A DNA stretch of 34,463 bases from Candidatus Omnitrophota bacterium (GCA_021158625.1 JAGGUG010000007.1:1-34463); one strand, 5' to 3'; counted from the first letter of the stretch, positions 23,253 to 31,403 are shown. Notes: generated from the sequence alone by a model not told the origin. Program-made: numbers and translations.

Positions 23253-24116
23253 TTAAAATATTCTTTCCATCACTTCTTCAACTAAATTATTCTTACCCAA
23301 AGGCATAAGATGCACGCCCTGACAAAGAGGGCGCATCTGCTTGATTAACTCCAAGGCAATTCTTACTGTCTCCTTTTCTTTATCTATTGCTGTCTCTATT
23401 CTCTTCATAATCTCCTGGGGAATGGAAATTCCAGGTATATTTTTATTTAAGTAATCGGCTGCTTTGGGGCTTTTTAAAAAGATAATTCCAGCCAAAATTG
23501 GAACATTAAATTTTTCTACTTTTTTCATAAATTCGGCAAATTTAGAAACATTAAATATCGGCTGGGTTTGAAAAAACCTTACCCCCGCTCTGATTTTTCT
23601 CTCCATCTTGCTGATTTGAAAATCAAGATTTTCAGCATTGGGGTCAACAGCCGCCCCGCAAAAGAATTGCGGTGAACCCTGCAATTCCCTTTCGGCTAAA
23701 TCATAACCTTCTGCCATCTTTCTTATCATCTCTAAAATCCCTATGGAATCCAAATCAAACACCGGCTTTGCCTCTTTCTGATCACCGTAACTTGGAGGAT
23801 CACCGCTTAGGACAAGGATATTTCTAATCCCTAAAACAGAAGCACTCAGAATATCTGACTGCAAGGCTAAGCGATTGCGGTGGCTGCCGGTTATTTGAAA
23901 AATCGGCTCGCCACCTCTTTGTTTAATCAAATAAGATAGACAGAGCGACCCCAACCGCATCACCCCTCCAGCCATATCCGTAACATTAATTGCGTCTATT
24001 TTATCCTTTAAAGAATCAACAGCAGATAATGTTGACTGAACATTTGTTCCTTTGGGCGGAGTGACCTCGGCAGTAATTACAAACTTTCCTTTATCCAATT
24101 TCTCTTGAAAATTCAT
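23253..24116 (-). CDS. metF: Methylenetetrahydrofolate reductase, short MetF type
   Basis: TIM-barrel enzyme interconverting 5,10-methylene- and 5-methyl-tetrahydrofolate, 287 residues. The N-terminal FVITAEVTPPKGTN with the active-site Glu, the middle ILVLSGDPPSYGD and the FFQTQPIF segment are characteristic. The C-terminal GVHLMPLGKNN is intact. The short form occurs both in methionine synthesis and in Wood-Ljungdahl carbon pathways; no partner gene (metV, acsE) is in view, so the pathway cannot be fixed. Confidence 0.94.
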   Translation of the reverse strand: MNFQEKLDKGKFVITAEVTPPKGTNVQSTLSAVDSLKDKIDAINVTDMAGGVMRLGSLCLSYLIKQRGGEPIFQITGSHRNRLALQSDILSASVLGIRNILVLSGDPPSYGDQKEAKPVFDLDSIGILEMIRKMAEGYDLAERELQGSPQFFCGAAVDPNAENLDFQISKMERKIRAGVRFFQTQPIFNVSKFAEFMKKVEKFNVPILAGIIFLKSPKAADYLNKNIPGISIPQEIMKRIETAIDKEKETVRIALELIKQMRPLCQGVHLMPLGKNNLVEEVMERIF

Positions 24117-24120
24117 TATT

Positions 24121-24317
24121 AGCTAAATGATTACAACGATTCGCCCCGTTAGATAGATATAAGAACATAAAAGAACCCTTATAAGAAAGAAATCTTACTA
24201 AATAATTCTTTCAAGAGAGAGTTATTATCTAACGGGGCGAAATGACGATTACGGCGATGTACTTCGTTGTAATCCTACCTTTATGGGTGTAATCGCATTT
24301 TTTATCGCTGCAATCAA
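24121..24317. repeat. Family 3 words plus a 16-bp-arm inverted repeat upstream of metF
   Basis: The perfect arms TTCGCCCCGTTAGATA (24140-24155) and complement (24226-24241) enclose 70 nt of AT-rich DNA. It is flanked by GATTACAACGATT on the left and GATTACGGCGAT and GTAATCGC words on the right. No ORF. This is the whole metF-DUF5679 spacer. Confidence 0.7.
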
Positions 24318-24461
24318 TTATTTATTCCCTAAAATTCTAAAAAGCGAAGTCCCGCAATCAGGGCATTTCCCCTTCATTGCCTTTCTACCATTCTTTAAGG
24401 TAACCTCCTGAGCGTCTTTCATCTCCTTCTTTGCCTTACATTTTACGCAATATGCTTCCAT
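24318..24461 (-). CDS. DUF5679 small zinc-ribbon protein
   Basis: A 47-residue protein starting MEAYCVKCKAKKEMKDAQEV and ending CPDCGTSLFRILGNK. Two CxxC pairs (C5/C8 and C33/C36) form a zinc ribbon; the spacing and the VTLKNGRKAMKG middle match the DUF5679 family. Function unknown. The ribosome site GAGGGGGTG precedes ATG 24461 and is the end of family 1 copy f. Confidence 0.85.
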   Translation of the reverse strand: MEAYCVKCKAKKEMKDAQEVTLKNGRKAMKGKCPDCGTSLFRILGNK

Positions 24462-24475
24462 TTTTTCACCCCCTC

Positions 24476-24620
24476 TTTCTTTATAGGGACGCCTTCCTTA
24501 TAGAGGCGATAGAGAAGTTGCCTCTAACAATACTTATAGAGAAGTTGTCCCCATATTACCTTTCCTTCCTCGCGAAGCGAGCCCTGTACCGTTCTGGTGC
24601 AGGGCGAGAGCCGAAGTTCC
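24476..24620. repeat. Nested-hairpin repeat (family 1), copy f
   Basis: Outer TTATAGGGAC and GTCCCCATATTA; inner TATAGAGGC/GCCTCTA with the full ATAGAGAAGTTG internal word twice. The tail includes CTCGC-GAA-GCGAG and CCCTGTACC-GTTCT-GGTGCAGGG hairpins and GGCGAGAGCCGAAG. It separates the FolP fragment from DUF5679. Confidence 0.75.
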
Positions 24621-24634
24621 CCGTTAAATAATTT

Positions 24635-24979
24635 TCATATCACCTTTCTTACTTCCTTCCCTATCTCATCCAAGCCAAACGGCTGTTTTTTTAGCTTAAT
24701 ACAGAGTTGCTTTAGTTGCTCTAAAGTCCCCATCAGGAGACAATCTGTTTCTTTAATCTTTCCGCTGATTACCTCTCGGTGCACGGCTGCCTCTGCCCCT
24801 AAAGAAAGTGCTTCCTGTTTTAAGATATTTGCCGCTTCTCTTTTAATTCCTTCTAATTTAATTATCCTGAACAAAGCCTTAGTTGCCATAATCTCAATTC
24901 CTCTTTTATCTACACCAATCTTTTTCAACTCCTGCCTAACCTCTTTCAGATTGTTTAAAAAGAGAATGGATATTCTCAC
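24635..24979 (-). CDS. Stand-alone N-terminal domain of a dihydropteroate synthase-type protein (FolP fragment)
   Basis: A 114-residue frame. GVDKRGIEIMATKALFRIIKLEG, AANILKQEALSLGAEAAVHREV, TDCLLMGTLEQLKQL and KKQPFGL match the N-terminal domain that precedes the TIM barrel in long bacterial dihydropteroate synthases, where ftsH-folP neighbours are common. The barrel with its pterin-binding motifs is absent, and a family 1 repeat follows the stop. The start is GTG 24979 inside a GTGAAGCGTGAAGC tandem that also forms the end of ftsH. It is either a truncated gene or a domain working in trans with a folP elsewhere. Confidence 0.75.
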   Translation of the reverse strand: MRISILFLNNLKEVRQELKKIGVDKRGIEIMATKALFRIIKLEGIKREAANILKQEALSLGAEAAVHREVISGKIKETDCLLMGTLEQLKQLCIKLKKQPFGLDEIGKEVRKVI

Positions 24980-25052
24980 GCTTCACGGCTTCACGCTTCA
25001 CGCTTCACGCTTTTAGAATCCTTATCTTTAGCGTCTGGCGTGTGGCGTGCAG
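24977..25052. repeat. GCGTGAAGC tandem repeat over the ftsH-folP junction
   Basis: Several GTGAAGC units (24977-25012) and GCGTGTGGCGTGCAGC (about 25036-25051), shared with 14535-14571. They encode the last about 20 residues of FtsH and supply the folP fragment's start region. Confidence 0.65.
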
Positions 25053-26967
25053 CCCTATCATCTTTCTCTTCCTGGCCAATCCCCACAATCTCCCTCACCT
25101 CTTTGCCGCTGAGAACCTCTTTTTTTAATAGGGTAGAAGCAAGTAATTCTAACCTTTCCCGATATTTGCTCAGGAGTTTCTTTGCCCGCTGATAACACTC
25201 ATCAATAATCCGACGCACCTCTTCATCGATAATCTGAGCCGTCTTTTCACTATAATTTCTTTCATCTAAAATATCCCGCCCTAAAAATAACTGCTTTTTC
25301 CTTTTACCAAAGGTTAGATTACCCAATCTGCTCATCCCAAACTCACAGACCATCTGACGGGCTATTTCAGTAGCTACCTCTAAATCATTCTGGGCACCAC
25401 TAGTAATCTCTTCGTTCATCAACTCTTCAGATGCCCGTCCTCCTAATAAAACTGTGAGCTTATCCAAGAGTTCTTTCCTGCTGATCAAATAACGGTCTTT
25501 AAGAGGCATCTGCATCGTGTATCCGAGAGCAGATGTTCCTCTCGGGAGAATAGAAACCTTATGCAACTGCTCTTCATCTAAAATAAGCAGAGATAGCAAG
25601 GCGTGTCCAGATTCGTGAGCGCTGATAACTTTCTTTTCCTTTTCGCTGATTACTCTGCTTTTTCTTTCCGGACCAGCCATTACCCGCTCAATAGATGCCT
25701 CTAATTCTTCCATTCCTACTACCTCTTTATTATGACGCACGGCCAATAAGGCGGCTTCGTTGGCTAAATTGGCCAGATCTGCCCCGGAAAATCCCGGTGT
25801 CTGACAGGCGATAGAGTTCAAATCTACATCCTCAGCCAACTTAATCTTGCGGGTATGTACCTTTAAAATCCCTTCTCTCCCTTTTATGTCCGGTTTATCA
25901 ATGACAATCTGACGGTCAAATCTCCCTGGCCTTAGCAAAGCAATATCAAGAACATCGGGTCGGTTGGTTGCCCCAATAAGAATAACCCCTTCGCGGGTAT
26001 CAAAACCGTCCATCTCCACCAACAAGGCATTCAGGGTTTGTTCCCTTTCATCGTGAACCGCCCCAATCCCGGCAAATCTCTGCCTGCCTACGGCATCAAT
26101 CTCATCAATGAAGATTATGCAACCCTTATTTTCGGCTTTAGCCGCCTTTCTTGCCTGGTCAAAAAGGTCACGCACCCGTGATGCCCCCACTCCTACAAAC
26201 ATCTCTACAAAATCCGAGCCACTGATAGAGAAGAAGGGAACCCCGGCTTCCCCAGCCACTGCTCGGGCTAAAATCGTTTTTCCACAGCCTGGAGGCCCCA
26301 TCAGCAAAACACCCTTGGGGATCTTTCCTCCTAACTTCTGGAATTTTTTAGGGTTTTTCAAAAACTCGACGATTTCCTGAAGTTCTTCTTTAGCCTCATC
26401 TACCCCGGCTACATCCTCAAAGGTGGTCTTTACTATATCCTGAGAAAGCTTTGCTCTGCTTTTGCCAAAAGAAAAGAGCCGTCCTGCTCCTTGCTGTATC
26501 CCCTTATGCGCCATAAACCAGATAAACATAATAAATAAACCTATTGGCAATAGAGAGAAGAAAAGGGAAGAGAAGAATGTCCTCTGCGGACCAATCTCAA
26601 AATCAGGAACATTCTCTCTAATCGCCTTTATCAATTCTGTATCGCTTTCTGGAACATAAACCCGATAGAACTTCCCATTAGCAAGTTCGCCCTGGATAAG
26701 TTCGCCTATCTTATAACAAGATTTAATTTCCCCTCTTTCTCTATTCTGCAAAACCATGGCATAAAATTCAGGATAAGAAAGAGGTTGGGGGCTGAGTCTA
26801 TCTGCTAACGGTGAAAACTTATAAAGATAGATAAAAAAGAGTCCAATAATCAACCAGATAATCAAACCTCGCCAGTCGGGTTTTCTATACTCCTGCTTGT
26901 TCTCCTTTTCAGAATCAATGTCAGTAGGACCAAGGCCATCAAGTTTAGGTTTAATTGGGTTAGGCAT
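24991..26967 (-). CDS. ftsH: ATP-dependent zinc metalloprotease FtsH
   Basis: Membrane-anchored AAA+ protease, 658 residues. Two membrane helices (about 35-50 and 133-152) enclose a small periplasmic domain. Walker A is GPPGCGKT (224-231), Walker [12 protein letters not shown] (about 284-294), the pore loop MFVGVGAS, the arginine-finger region RPGRFDRQI, and the zinc site HESGH (451-455). The last about 22 residues ([20 protein letters not shown]) are encoded by a dispersed tandem repeat and are not FtsH-like. It is followed 11 bp on by the FolP fragment. Confidence 0.97.
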   Translation of the reverse strand: MPNPIKPKLDGLGPTDIDSEKENKQEYRKPDWRGLIIWLIIGLFFIYLYKFSPLADRLSPQPLSYPEFYAMVLQNRERGEIKSCYKIGELIQGELANGKFYRVYVPESDTELIKAIRENVPDFEIGPQRTFFSSLFFSLLPIGLFIMFIWFMAHKGIQQGAGRLFSFGKSRAKLSQDIVKTTFEDVAGVDEAKEELQEIVEFLKNPKKFQKLGGKIPKGVLLMGPPGCGKTILARAVAGEAGVPFFSISGSDFVEMFVGVGASRVRDLFDQARKAAKAENKGCIIFIDEIDAVGRQRFAGIGAVHDEREQTLNALLVEMDGFDTREGVILIGATNRPDVLDIALLRPGRFDRQIVIDKPDIKGREGILKVHTRKIKLAEDVDLNSIACQTPGFSGADLANLANEAALLAVRHNKEVVGMEELEASIERVMAGPERKSRVISEKEKKVISAHESGHALLSLLILDEEQLHKVSILPRGTSALGYTMQMPLKDRYLISRKELLDKLTVLLGGRASEELMNEEITSGAQNDLEVATEIARQMVCEFGMSRLGNLTFGKRKKQLFLGRDILDERNYSEKTAQIIDEEVRRIIDECYQRAKKLLSKYRERLELLASTLLKKEVLSGKEVREIVGIGQEEKDDRAARHTPDAKDKDSKSVKREA

Positions 26968-27024
26968 CTTTCTAACTCCCTTCTTTGCTTAACACTTCTA
27001 TCTTATCATTTTTCTGCTCGTTTC

Positions 27025-27054
27025 CCGTTAGAAAGCCCCACCCCTTTCTAACGG
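27025..27054. repeat. Perfect 11-bp inverted repeat containing the tilS stop codon
   Basis: CCGTTAGAAAG (27025-27035) and CTTTCTAACGG (27044-27054). The minus-strand CGT TAG in the second arm is the end of tilS. The CCGTTAGA word recurs at 7440, 14058, 24147 and 28896. Confidence 0.65.
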
Positions 27055-28061
27055 CGTTTACCTTTGCTTGCCTTGACAAAGACAATTCTATCATATTCCT
27101 TTTGAATCCTGAGCTGCGGTAAATCCAAAAATAAATTCTTTTTGTTTTTATTTATCAAGCCATCCAACGATTGCCAATGCTGATAGGTAATTTGTCTTGT
27201 ATCCCCCTTTGCCTTCTTAATCGCCAAACGCAAAATCCTTTTTTGTAGGGCAGGATGAAAATTGTCCAGCTTGTCTAAAGAAAGAATAACTTTTTTCTTC
27301 GCACATTGGCTAACCCGAGAGAAAGCCTCTCTGCTTATCTCCTGTAAATACTCATTCTCCTCTCTTAGATTCTCGGCGGTGTTAAATAAAATCTGTCCGA
27401 TGCGCGGATTGTATCTTTCTAAATAGGGAAGCAGGCGATGGCGAACTCTATTTCTTAAATAAACCGTTTCTCTATTGCTGCTATCCTCTCTAAACTTTAT
27501 TTTTTTCTGCTTTAAAAAATCCAAAATTTCTTTTCGAGAGGTCTCAATCAGTGGACGCACAATACTTGCTCCCTTAGCAATCATTCTTTTGGGAGACATC
27601 CCGCCCAAACCCTGGCTACCGCCGCCGCGCAAAAGGCGCATCAAGACCGTCTCTATCTGGTCGTCCTTGTTATGCCCTAAGGCAATTTTAGTCGCTCCCT
27701 TCTTCTTTGCCGTCTCTTCCAGAAATTTATATCTTAAGTCCCTTGCCGCTTCTTCCAAAGAGAGTTTTCTTCTCTTAGCGTAAGCCGGAACATCTCTTTT
27801 TTTTGCAATAAAAGGCAAATTTAATTGCTGAGCAATTCTTTGGACAAATAAAACATCTGTTTCGGCTTCTTGTCCGCGAATTTGATGATTAAAATGGGCA
27901 ACAAATAATTCCAAATTATATTCTTCTTTGAGAGAAGATAGAAGAAATAAAAGAGCAACCGAATCTGCTCCGCCGGAAACTGCAACAATTACCTTATCGT
28001 TTTCAGAGAAGAGATTGTATTTTTTGATTGTTGCTTTTATTTTGTCAATAAAATTTAACAT
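27048..28061 (-). CDS. tilS: tRNA(Ile)-lysidine synthase
   Basis: ATP-dependent enzyme that changes C34 of tRNA-Ile(CAU) to lysidine. 337 residues with the PP-loop SGGADS (29-34), GHNKDDQIETVLMRLLRGGG and the EDSSNRETVYLRNRVRHRLLP segment that follows it, then a helical middle domain. The C-terminal domain of the longest forms is missing, as in many bacteria. A full and a half tRNA with CAT anticodon lie 0.9 kb upstream. Confidence 0.95.
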   Translation of the reverse strand: MLNFIDKIKATIKKYNLFSENDKVIVAVSGGADSVALLFLLSSLKEEYNLELFVAHFNHQIRGQEAETDVLFVQRIAQQLNLPFIAKKRDVPAYAKRRKLSLEEAARDLRYKFLEETAKKKGATKIALGHNKDDQIETVLMRLLRGGGSQGLGGMSPKRMIAKGASIVRPLIETSRKEILDFLKQKKIKFREDSSNRETVYLRNRVRHRLLPYLERYNPRIGQILFNTAENLREENEYLQEISREAFSRVSQCAKKKVILSLDKLDNFHPALQKRILRLAIKKAKGDTRQITYQHWQSLDGLINKNKKNLFLDLPQLRIQKEYDRIVFVKASKGKRR

Positions 28062-28100
28062 TTATGGATTTGTCTTTTTAAATCTTTCGTTCCTCATTCA

Positions 28101-28250
28101 TCATTTAATAATCAATTCATCCATCTTCTCCAAAATTTTAAGTTTTTTAAGAAATGGAAGTTTTCTTTGTTTTTGAATAATCTTGGCTCGCTCTTGAGAA
28201 AAAACCTTCCAGAATTCTTTGGGCGTTTTTGAATTAAGAAGTTTCTTCAT
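28101..28250 (-). CDS. Small basic protein (49 residues), partner of the nucleotidyltransferase-fold gene
   Basis: ATG 28250 to TGA 28101. The sequence starts MKKLLNSKTPKEFWKVFSQE and is rich in Lys, with an amphipathic helix ending EKMDELIIK. The start overlaps the stop of the upstream gene as ATGA, so the two are translationally coupled. I do not recognise a named family; the coupling suggests a small regulatory or antitoxin-like partner. Confidence 0.7.
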   Translation of the reverse strand: MKKLLNSKTPKEFWKVFSQERAKIIQKQRKLPFLKKLKILEKMDELIIK

Positions 28251-28765
28251 CTTTTCTCGGCAATTTTCTTAAATCTTGCATAAATCGGATACTGTTTATC
28301 GTCAAATTTTCTAAGCAATCTTTTTAGCAAATCCATATCGGCAAAAGACAGAAGTTCTTTTATCGCAAACTTATCTTTTTCTCTGACTGATATAAGTAAA
28401 GTAGCGATAAGATATTCCGCAGTAAGTATTTTTGTCCTTACTCCATTAACCTTTATCTTTTTACTTTTTTTTACCGCTTCTTCAAATAAAGGATGAATAA
28501 AAGTGGGTAAAAACTGCACAGGCACATCTTTTATAACTATAAAAACATTTTCTATCTTGCATTTCCTTTGGCGAAAGTAACTATAGATATTGTGAAAATT
28601 CTCCATAGCATCGATTAAAATGAAGATATCAAGGTCATATGTAGCTTGCGGTTCAAGATAGTAGTTTTTCGCTATGCCACCGCCTATAGCATAATCTTTA
28701 ATTACTTTTTTCTTTTTAAGGCTGTTTATTTCGCTTATAACCCCTAAAATTCCTTTAACTTTCAT
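28247..28765 (-). CDS. Nucleotidyltransferase-fold protein (AbiEii/DUF6036-like)
   Basis: A 172-residue protein with the nucleotidyltransferase signature YAIGGGIAKNYYLEPQATYDLDIFI (residues 25-49), GG plus D44-x-D46, followed by a PVQFLPTF strand and TAEYLIATLLISVREKDKF, in the pattern of AbiEii-like and DUF6036 proteins. It is probably the enzymatic half of a toxin-antitoxin-like two-gene unit with the 49-residue gene. The target is unknown. Confidence 0.75.
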   Translation of the reverse strand: MKVKGILGVISEINSLKKKKVIKDYAIGGGIAKNYYLEPQATYDLDIFILIDAMENFHNIYSYFRQRKCKIENVFIVIKDVPVQFLPTFIHPLFEEAVKKSKKIKVNGVRTKILTAEYLIATLLISVREKDKFAIKELLSFADMDLLKRLLRKFDDKQYPIYARFKKIAEKR

Positions 28766-28846
28766 TTACAAAAACCTCTTGGCATTCTCCTTACACCTCA
28801 CTTTACTTCTACGAAGCCAAATACATAAGTATTTGGCGAAGTAGAG

Positions 28847-28900
28847 TGGTGGCGGTGATTGGAATCGAGCCAATGACATAACGGGTATGAGCCCCGTTAG
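28847..28900 (-). pseudogene. 3' half of a tRNA(CAT), 5' half replaced by repeat DNA
   Basis: The minus strand reads GGCTCATACCCGTT (anticodon loop CAT), GTCATTGGCTCGATTCCAAT (T arm), CACCGCC, A and CCA. The 5' acceptor strand and D arm are absent; in their place is TTTCTAACGGG, the CCCGTTAGAAA repeat word. The anticodon stem then has a spare G and a 9-nt loop. It follows tRNA-Met(CAT) by 6 nt. Confidence 0.8.
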
Positions 28901-28906
28901 AAACTA

Positions 28907-28983
28907 TGGTGACGAAGGCTGGATTTGAACCAGCGACATAGCGGGTATGAGCCGCTTGCTCTACCAGACTGAGCTACTCCGTC
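28907..28983 (-). tRNA. tRNA-Met(CAT), elongator type or lysidine-modified Ile
   Basis: A 77-nt tRNA. GACGGAG pairs with CTTCGTC, discriminator A, CCA encoded. The anticodon arm is AGCGG-CTCATAC-CCGCT. G1-C72 is paired and the anticodon stem lacks the three G-C pairs of initiators, so it is not initiator tRNA. Elongator Met is favoured; tRNA-Ile(CAT), a TilS substrate, cannot be excluded by eye. Confidence 0.9.
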
Positions 28984-28991
28984 TTTCCTTA

Positions 28992-29084
28992 CTCGCCGAA
29001 TCCTTATAGAGGCGATAGAGAAATTGTCTCTAATTATACTTGAAGGCGAGAGCCGAAGCCCCGAAACTTCGGGGCTGAGGATAG
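28992..29084. repeat. Nested-hairpin repeat (family 1), copy g
   Basis: Outer arms CTCGCC (28992-28997) and GGCGAG (29045-29050), inner TAGAGGC/GTCTCTA, and the tail hairpin AGCCCCGAA-AC-TTCGGGGCT with GAGGATAG, almost identical to the tail of copy a. It lies just upstream of the tRNA-Met 5' end. Confidence 0.75.
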
Positions 29085-29101
29085 TTTTTATTTCTCTCGC
29101 T

Positions 29102-29213
29102 TCGCAAAATTTGATCCTGAACCCCGACGCAATGTCGGAGTGAAGGACCTAGTTATTTCAGTTCAGTTCCTTCGTCGTCTCGACTTTCGTCGCGACTCCT
29201 CAAAATCAAAAAT
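29102..29213. repeat. Degraded family 4 repeat after guaB3
   Basis: TTTGATCCTGA, CCCCGACGCAATGTCGG hairpin, GTGAAGGACCTA and a final CTCAAAATCAAAAATTTA resemble the elements downstream of tRNA-Ser and tRNA-Arg, but here no tRNA abuts. It begins at the guaB3 stop codon. 28766-29213 as a whole holds only tRNA material and repeats. Confidence 0.5.
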
Positions 29214-30368
29214 TTACTTCATAAACTTTTGCTGAATTTGAAAAACCTTACCTTCGGTCTGGATAGAAGGAGCAATGATAATCTCGGTAAGCTGCATCTC
29301 GCGGATATTTCTTGCTCCCACATTCCCCATTGAGGTCTTTAATGCCCCAACAAGGTTCTGTGAACCATCGTCTAATCTTGCCGGGCCAAAAAGAATCTCT
29401 TTAAGCGTCCCGGTTGTCCCCACACGAATACGCGTCCCCCGCGGAAGATTAGCATGAGGAGTTGCCATTCCCCAATGATAACCTCTGCCCGGCGCCTCCT
29501 TTGCCCGGGCAAAAGCCGAACCAACCATCACTGCATCTGCTCCACAGGCAAAGGCTTTACAGATATCACCACCACGCACCATCCCGCCATCGGCAATAAT
29601 TGGGATATACTCTCCTTTCTGCTTATAATAAAAATCACGTGCTGCGGCGCAATCGCAGATAGCCGTGACCTGCGGCACACCAATCCCCAAAACACCGCGG
29701 GTTGTGCAGGCTGCTCCCGGTCCAATCCCGATTAGGAGCCCGCTTGTGCCTGTCCCTAATAACTCTAAAGCAGTCTTATAAGTAACACAATTTCCAATAA
29801 TCACCGGAATTTTCATCTGCTTACAGAATCTGGAGAAATCAAGGCTTTTGTATTGGGAAGAAATATGACGCAGCGTGGTAACCGTCGCCTGAACCACAAA
29901 TATATCTGCGCCGGCTTCCTCAGCGAGTTTGCCAAATCGCTCTGCCCGTTGAGGAATAGAACTTACCACTGCCGGCACGCCGGCTTTTTTTATCTCTTCA
30001 ATTCTCTGGCTAATTAGTTTCTCTTTGATTGGCTCTAAATAAATACTCTGAACCAATTCAGTAGCCTGCTCTGAAGAGGCTCTGGCAATCTTCTCTAAGA
30101 CTTCTTCGGGCTCCTCATATCTGGTCTGAATTCCCTCTAAATTCAAAACCGCAAGTCCCCCTAATTTGCCCATCTCAATAGCAAACCTAACATCAACCAC
30201 ACCATCCATTGCCGCTGCGATTATCGGAACAGGATATCTCTTTCCATCAATTTCCCAAGAGATATCTACTTCCTCGGGATTGATAGTAACTGTCCCCGGC
30301 ACTAAAGACACCTCATCAAAACCATAACACCTGCGGGCTTTTCTGCCCTGTCCAATCCACATTCCCAT
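29214..30368 (-). CDS. guaB3: IMP dehydrogenase family protein, GuaB3 type
   Basis: A 384-residue TIM-barrel enzyme of the IMPDH/GMP reductase superfamily without CBS domains. The loop GIGPGAACTTRGVLGIGVPQ carries the putative catalytic Cys (C221), and the C-terminal part has IADGGMVRGGDICKAFACGADAVMVGSAFA and MGNVGARNIREMQ. The length and the GPGAACTTRGV motif match the GuaB3 group of actinobacteria, cyanobacteria and others, which is distinct from canonical GuaB; some members reduce GMP or oxidise IMP, so the reaction here is open. ATG 30368 follows GCAGGAGGAATC. Confidence 0.92.
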   Translation of the reverse strand: MGMWIGQGRKARRCYGFDEVSLVPGTVTINPEEVDISWEIDGKRYPVPIIAAAMDGVVDVRFAIEMGKLGGLAVLNLEGIQTRYEEPEEVLEKIARASSEQATELVQSIYLEPIKEKLISQRIEEIKKAGVPAVVSSIPQRAERFGKLAEEAGADIFVVQATVTTLRHISSQYKSLDFSRFCKQMKIPVIIGNCVTYKTALELLGTGTSGLLIGIGPGAACTTRGVLGIGVPQVTAICDCAAARDFYYKQKGEYIPIIADGGMVRGGDICKAFACGADAVMVGSAFARAKEAPGRGYHWGMATPHANLPRGTRIRVGTTGTLKEILFGPARLDDGSQNLVGALKTSMGNVGARNIREMQLTEIIIAPSIQTEGKVFQIQQKFMK

Positions 30369-30379
30369 GATTCCTCCTG

Positions 30380-30425
30380 CTATAACTTCGTTATAGCTAA
30401 TTAGACATCCGTTTCGACGGATGTC
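30380..30425. repeat. Two hairpins between the zinc-ribbon gene and guaB3
   Basis: GACATCCG (30404-30411) pairs with CGGATGTC (30418-30425); it is also the code for the last residues (SVETDV) of the upstream protein. CTATAAC-TTC-GTTATAG (30380-30396) follows, just before the guaB3 ribosome site. The second palindrome matches those of family 3. Confidence 0.65.
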
Positions 30426-31126
30426 TCATAGAGTATCCGCGAGCAACTGTTGCAAAATATCAATTCTTCACCCATCTTTATTTCTTCAATAACCTGAGGA
30501 GTAAGCATAAAACGACACTCTCCGCAGGCGCCATCTTTCACTGCTGACATTGCCTTTCCACCTTTTTTAACCAAAATCCTTTCATACTGAGAAAGAAGTG
30601 AAGGTTCGATACGGGCAACAAACGGTTCTTTCTTTTTATTCAACTCCTTTATCTTCTCGTCGATCTCCTGACAGCGTCTCTCTGCCAGCTCTTCCTCTTG
30701 CCTGAGTTTCTCCCTTTCTTTGTTTAAATCTTCTTTCTGCTGCAAAAAGGTCTTGTTTATCTCTTCAACCTCATCCAACAAACCGATTATTTTTTCTTCC
30801 AATAGAGAAACATCGGCCTTTAGATTTTTAATCTCTGCCTCTAAAGAACTATACTCCTTATTCGTCTTCACCTGATATAATTGCACATTGTGTTTTTTGA
30901 TTGTCTCTTCTTTACTCTTCAAATCCCCTTCCATTTTCTTAATTTCTAACTGTCTATTCTTTAGTTTCTGCTCGGTTTGCTTAACTTTTTCCTCTCTTTC
31001 TTTATATTCCTGCTTCAGTAAATTTAACTCCTCGGGAACCTTTTTTCTTTCAGCATTCAACTCATAAATCTGGCTATCCAGTGCTTGCAGTTTAACTAAA
31101 ATTTTAATTTGCTGTTTTAGGTCCAA
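30401..31126 (-). CDS. Coiled-coil protein with C4 zinc ribbon (CT398/CdsZ-like)
   Basis: A 241-residue protein: a long coiled coil (about residues 1-185) with heptads rich in K and E, then a C4 zinc ribbon, C201/C204 in GACGECRFML and C225/C228 in FCNSCSRILYE. This is the layout of chlamydial CT398/CdsZ and of many similar proteins in other phyla; CdsZ binds RpoN and secretion components in Chlamydia, but that cannot be assumed here. The start is TTG 31126 with GGAG 5 nt upstream, and overlaps the stop of the small membrane gene. The C-terminal codons form a perfect hairpin. Confidence 0.9.
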   Translation of the reverse strand: MDLKQQIKILVKLQALDSQIYELNAERKKVPEELNLLKQEYKEREEKVKQTEQKLKNRQLEIKKMEGDLKSKEETIKKHNVQLYQVKTNKEYSSLEAEIKNLKADVSLLEEKIIGLLDEVEEINKTFLQQKEDLNKEREKLRQEEELAERRCQEIDEKIKELNKKKEPFVARIEPSLLSQYERILVKKGGKAMSAVKDGACGECRFMLTPQVIEEIKMGEELIFCNSCSRILYETSVETDV

Positions 31127-31290
31127 TTTACTCCTTTAATGATGTCCCAGCAAAAATAAATACCAGTAAAGAGGCAAATCACTCCTGTTATGATACGAAA
31201 TAAGGTAGGAAAAGAAGCCCAAAGAGAAAAACGAACCAATACAATGCCTCCAACTATTAAAATAATCCCTGCAATTTCTCGACCTGACAT
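31117..31290 (-). CDS. Small two-helix membrane protein (57 residues)
   Basis: ATG 31290 to TAA 31117. Two hydrophobic segments, GIILIVGGIVLVRFSLWA and LFRIITGVICLFTGIYFCW, with a short tail DIIKGVNWT. An AAGGAG lies about 15 nt before the start. The stop codon lies 10 nt inside the zinc-ribbon gene, whose ribosome site is in the last codons of this gene, implying coupling. Function unknown. Confidence 0.75.
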   Translation of the reverse strand: MSGREIAGIILIVGGIVLVRFSLWASFPTLFRIITGVICLFTGIYFCWDIIKGVNWT

Positions 31291-31403
31291 AATTTAATTA
31301 TTAACTCCTTAAAAACTGGGATTTACCATTCGTCGAAAGCTAACAACAGCGAAAGTTCGCTCCCGCAAACCTTTCTATCCTCCTCGCTTGCCCGCTCGCG
31401 CAC

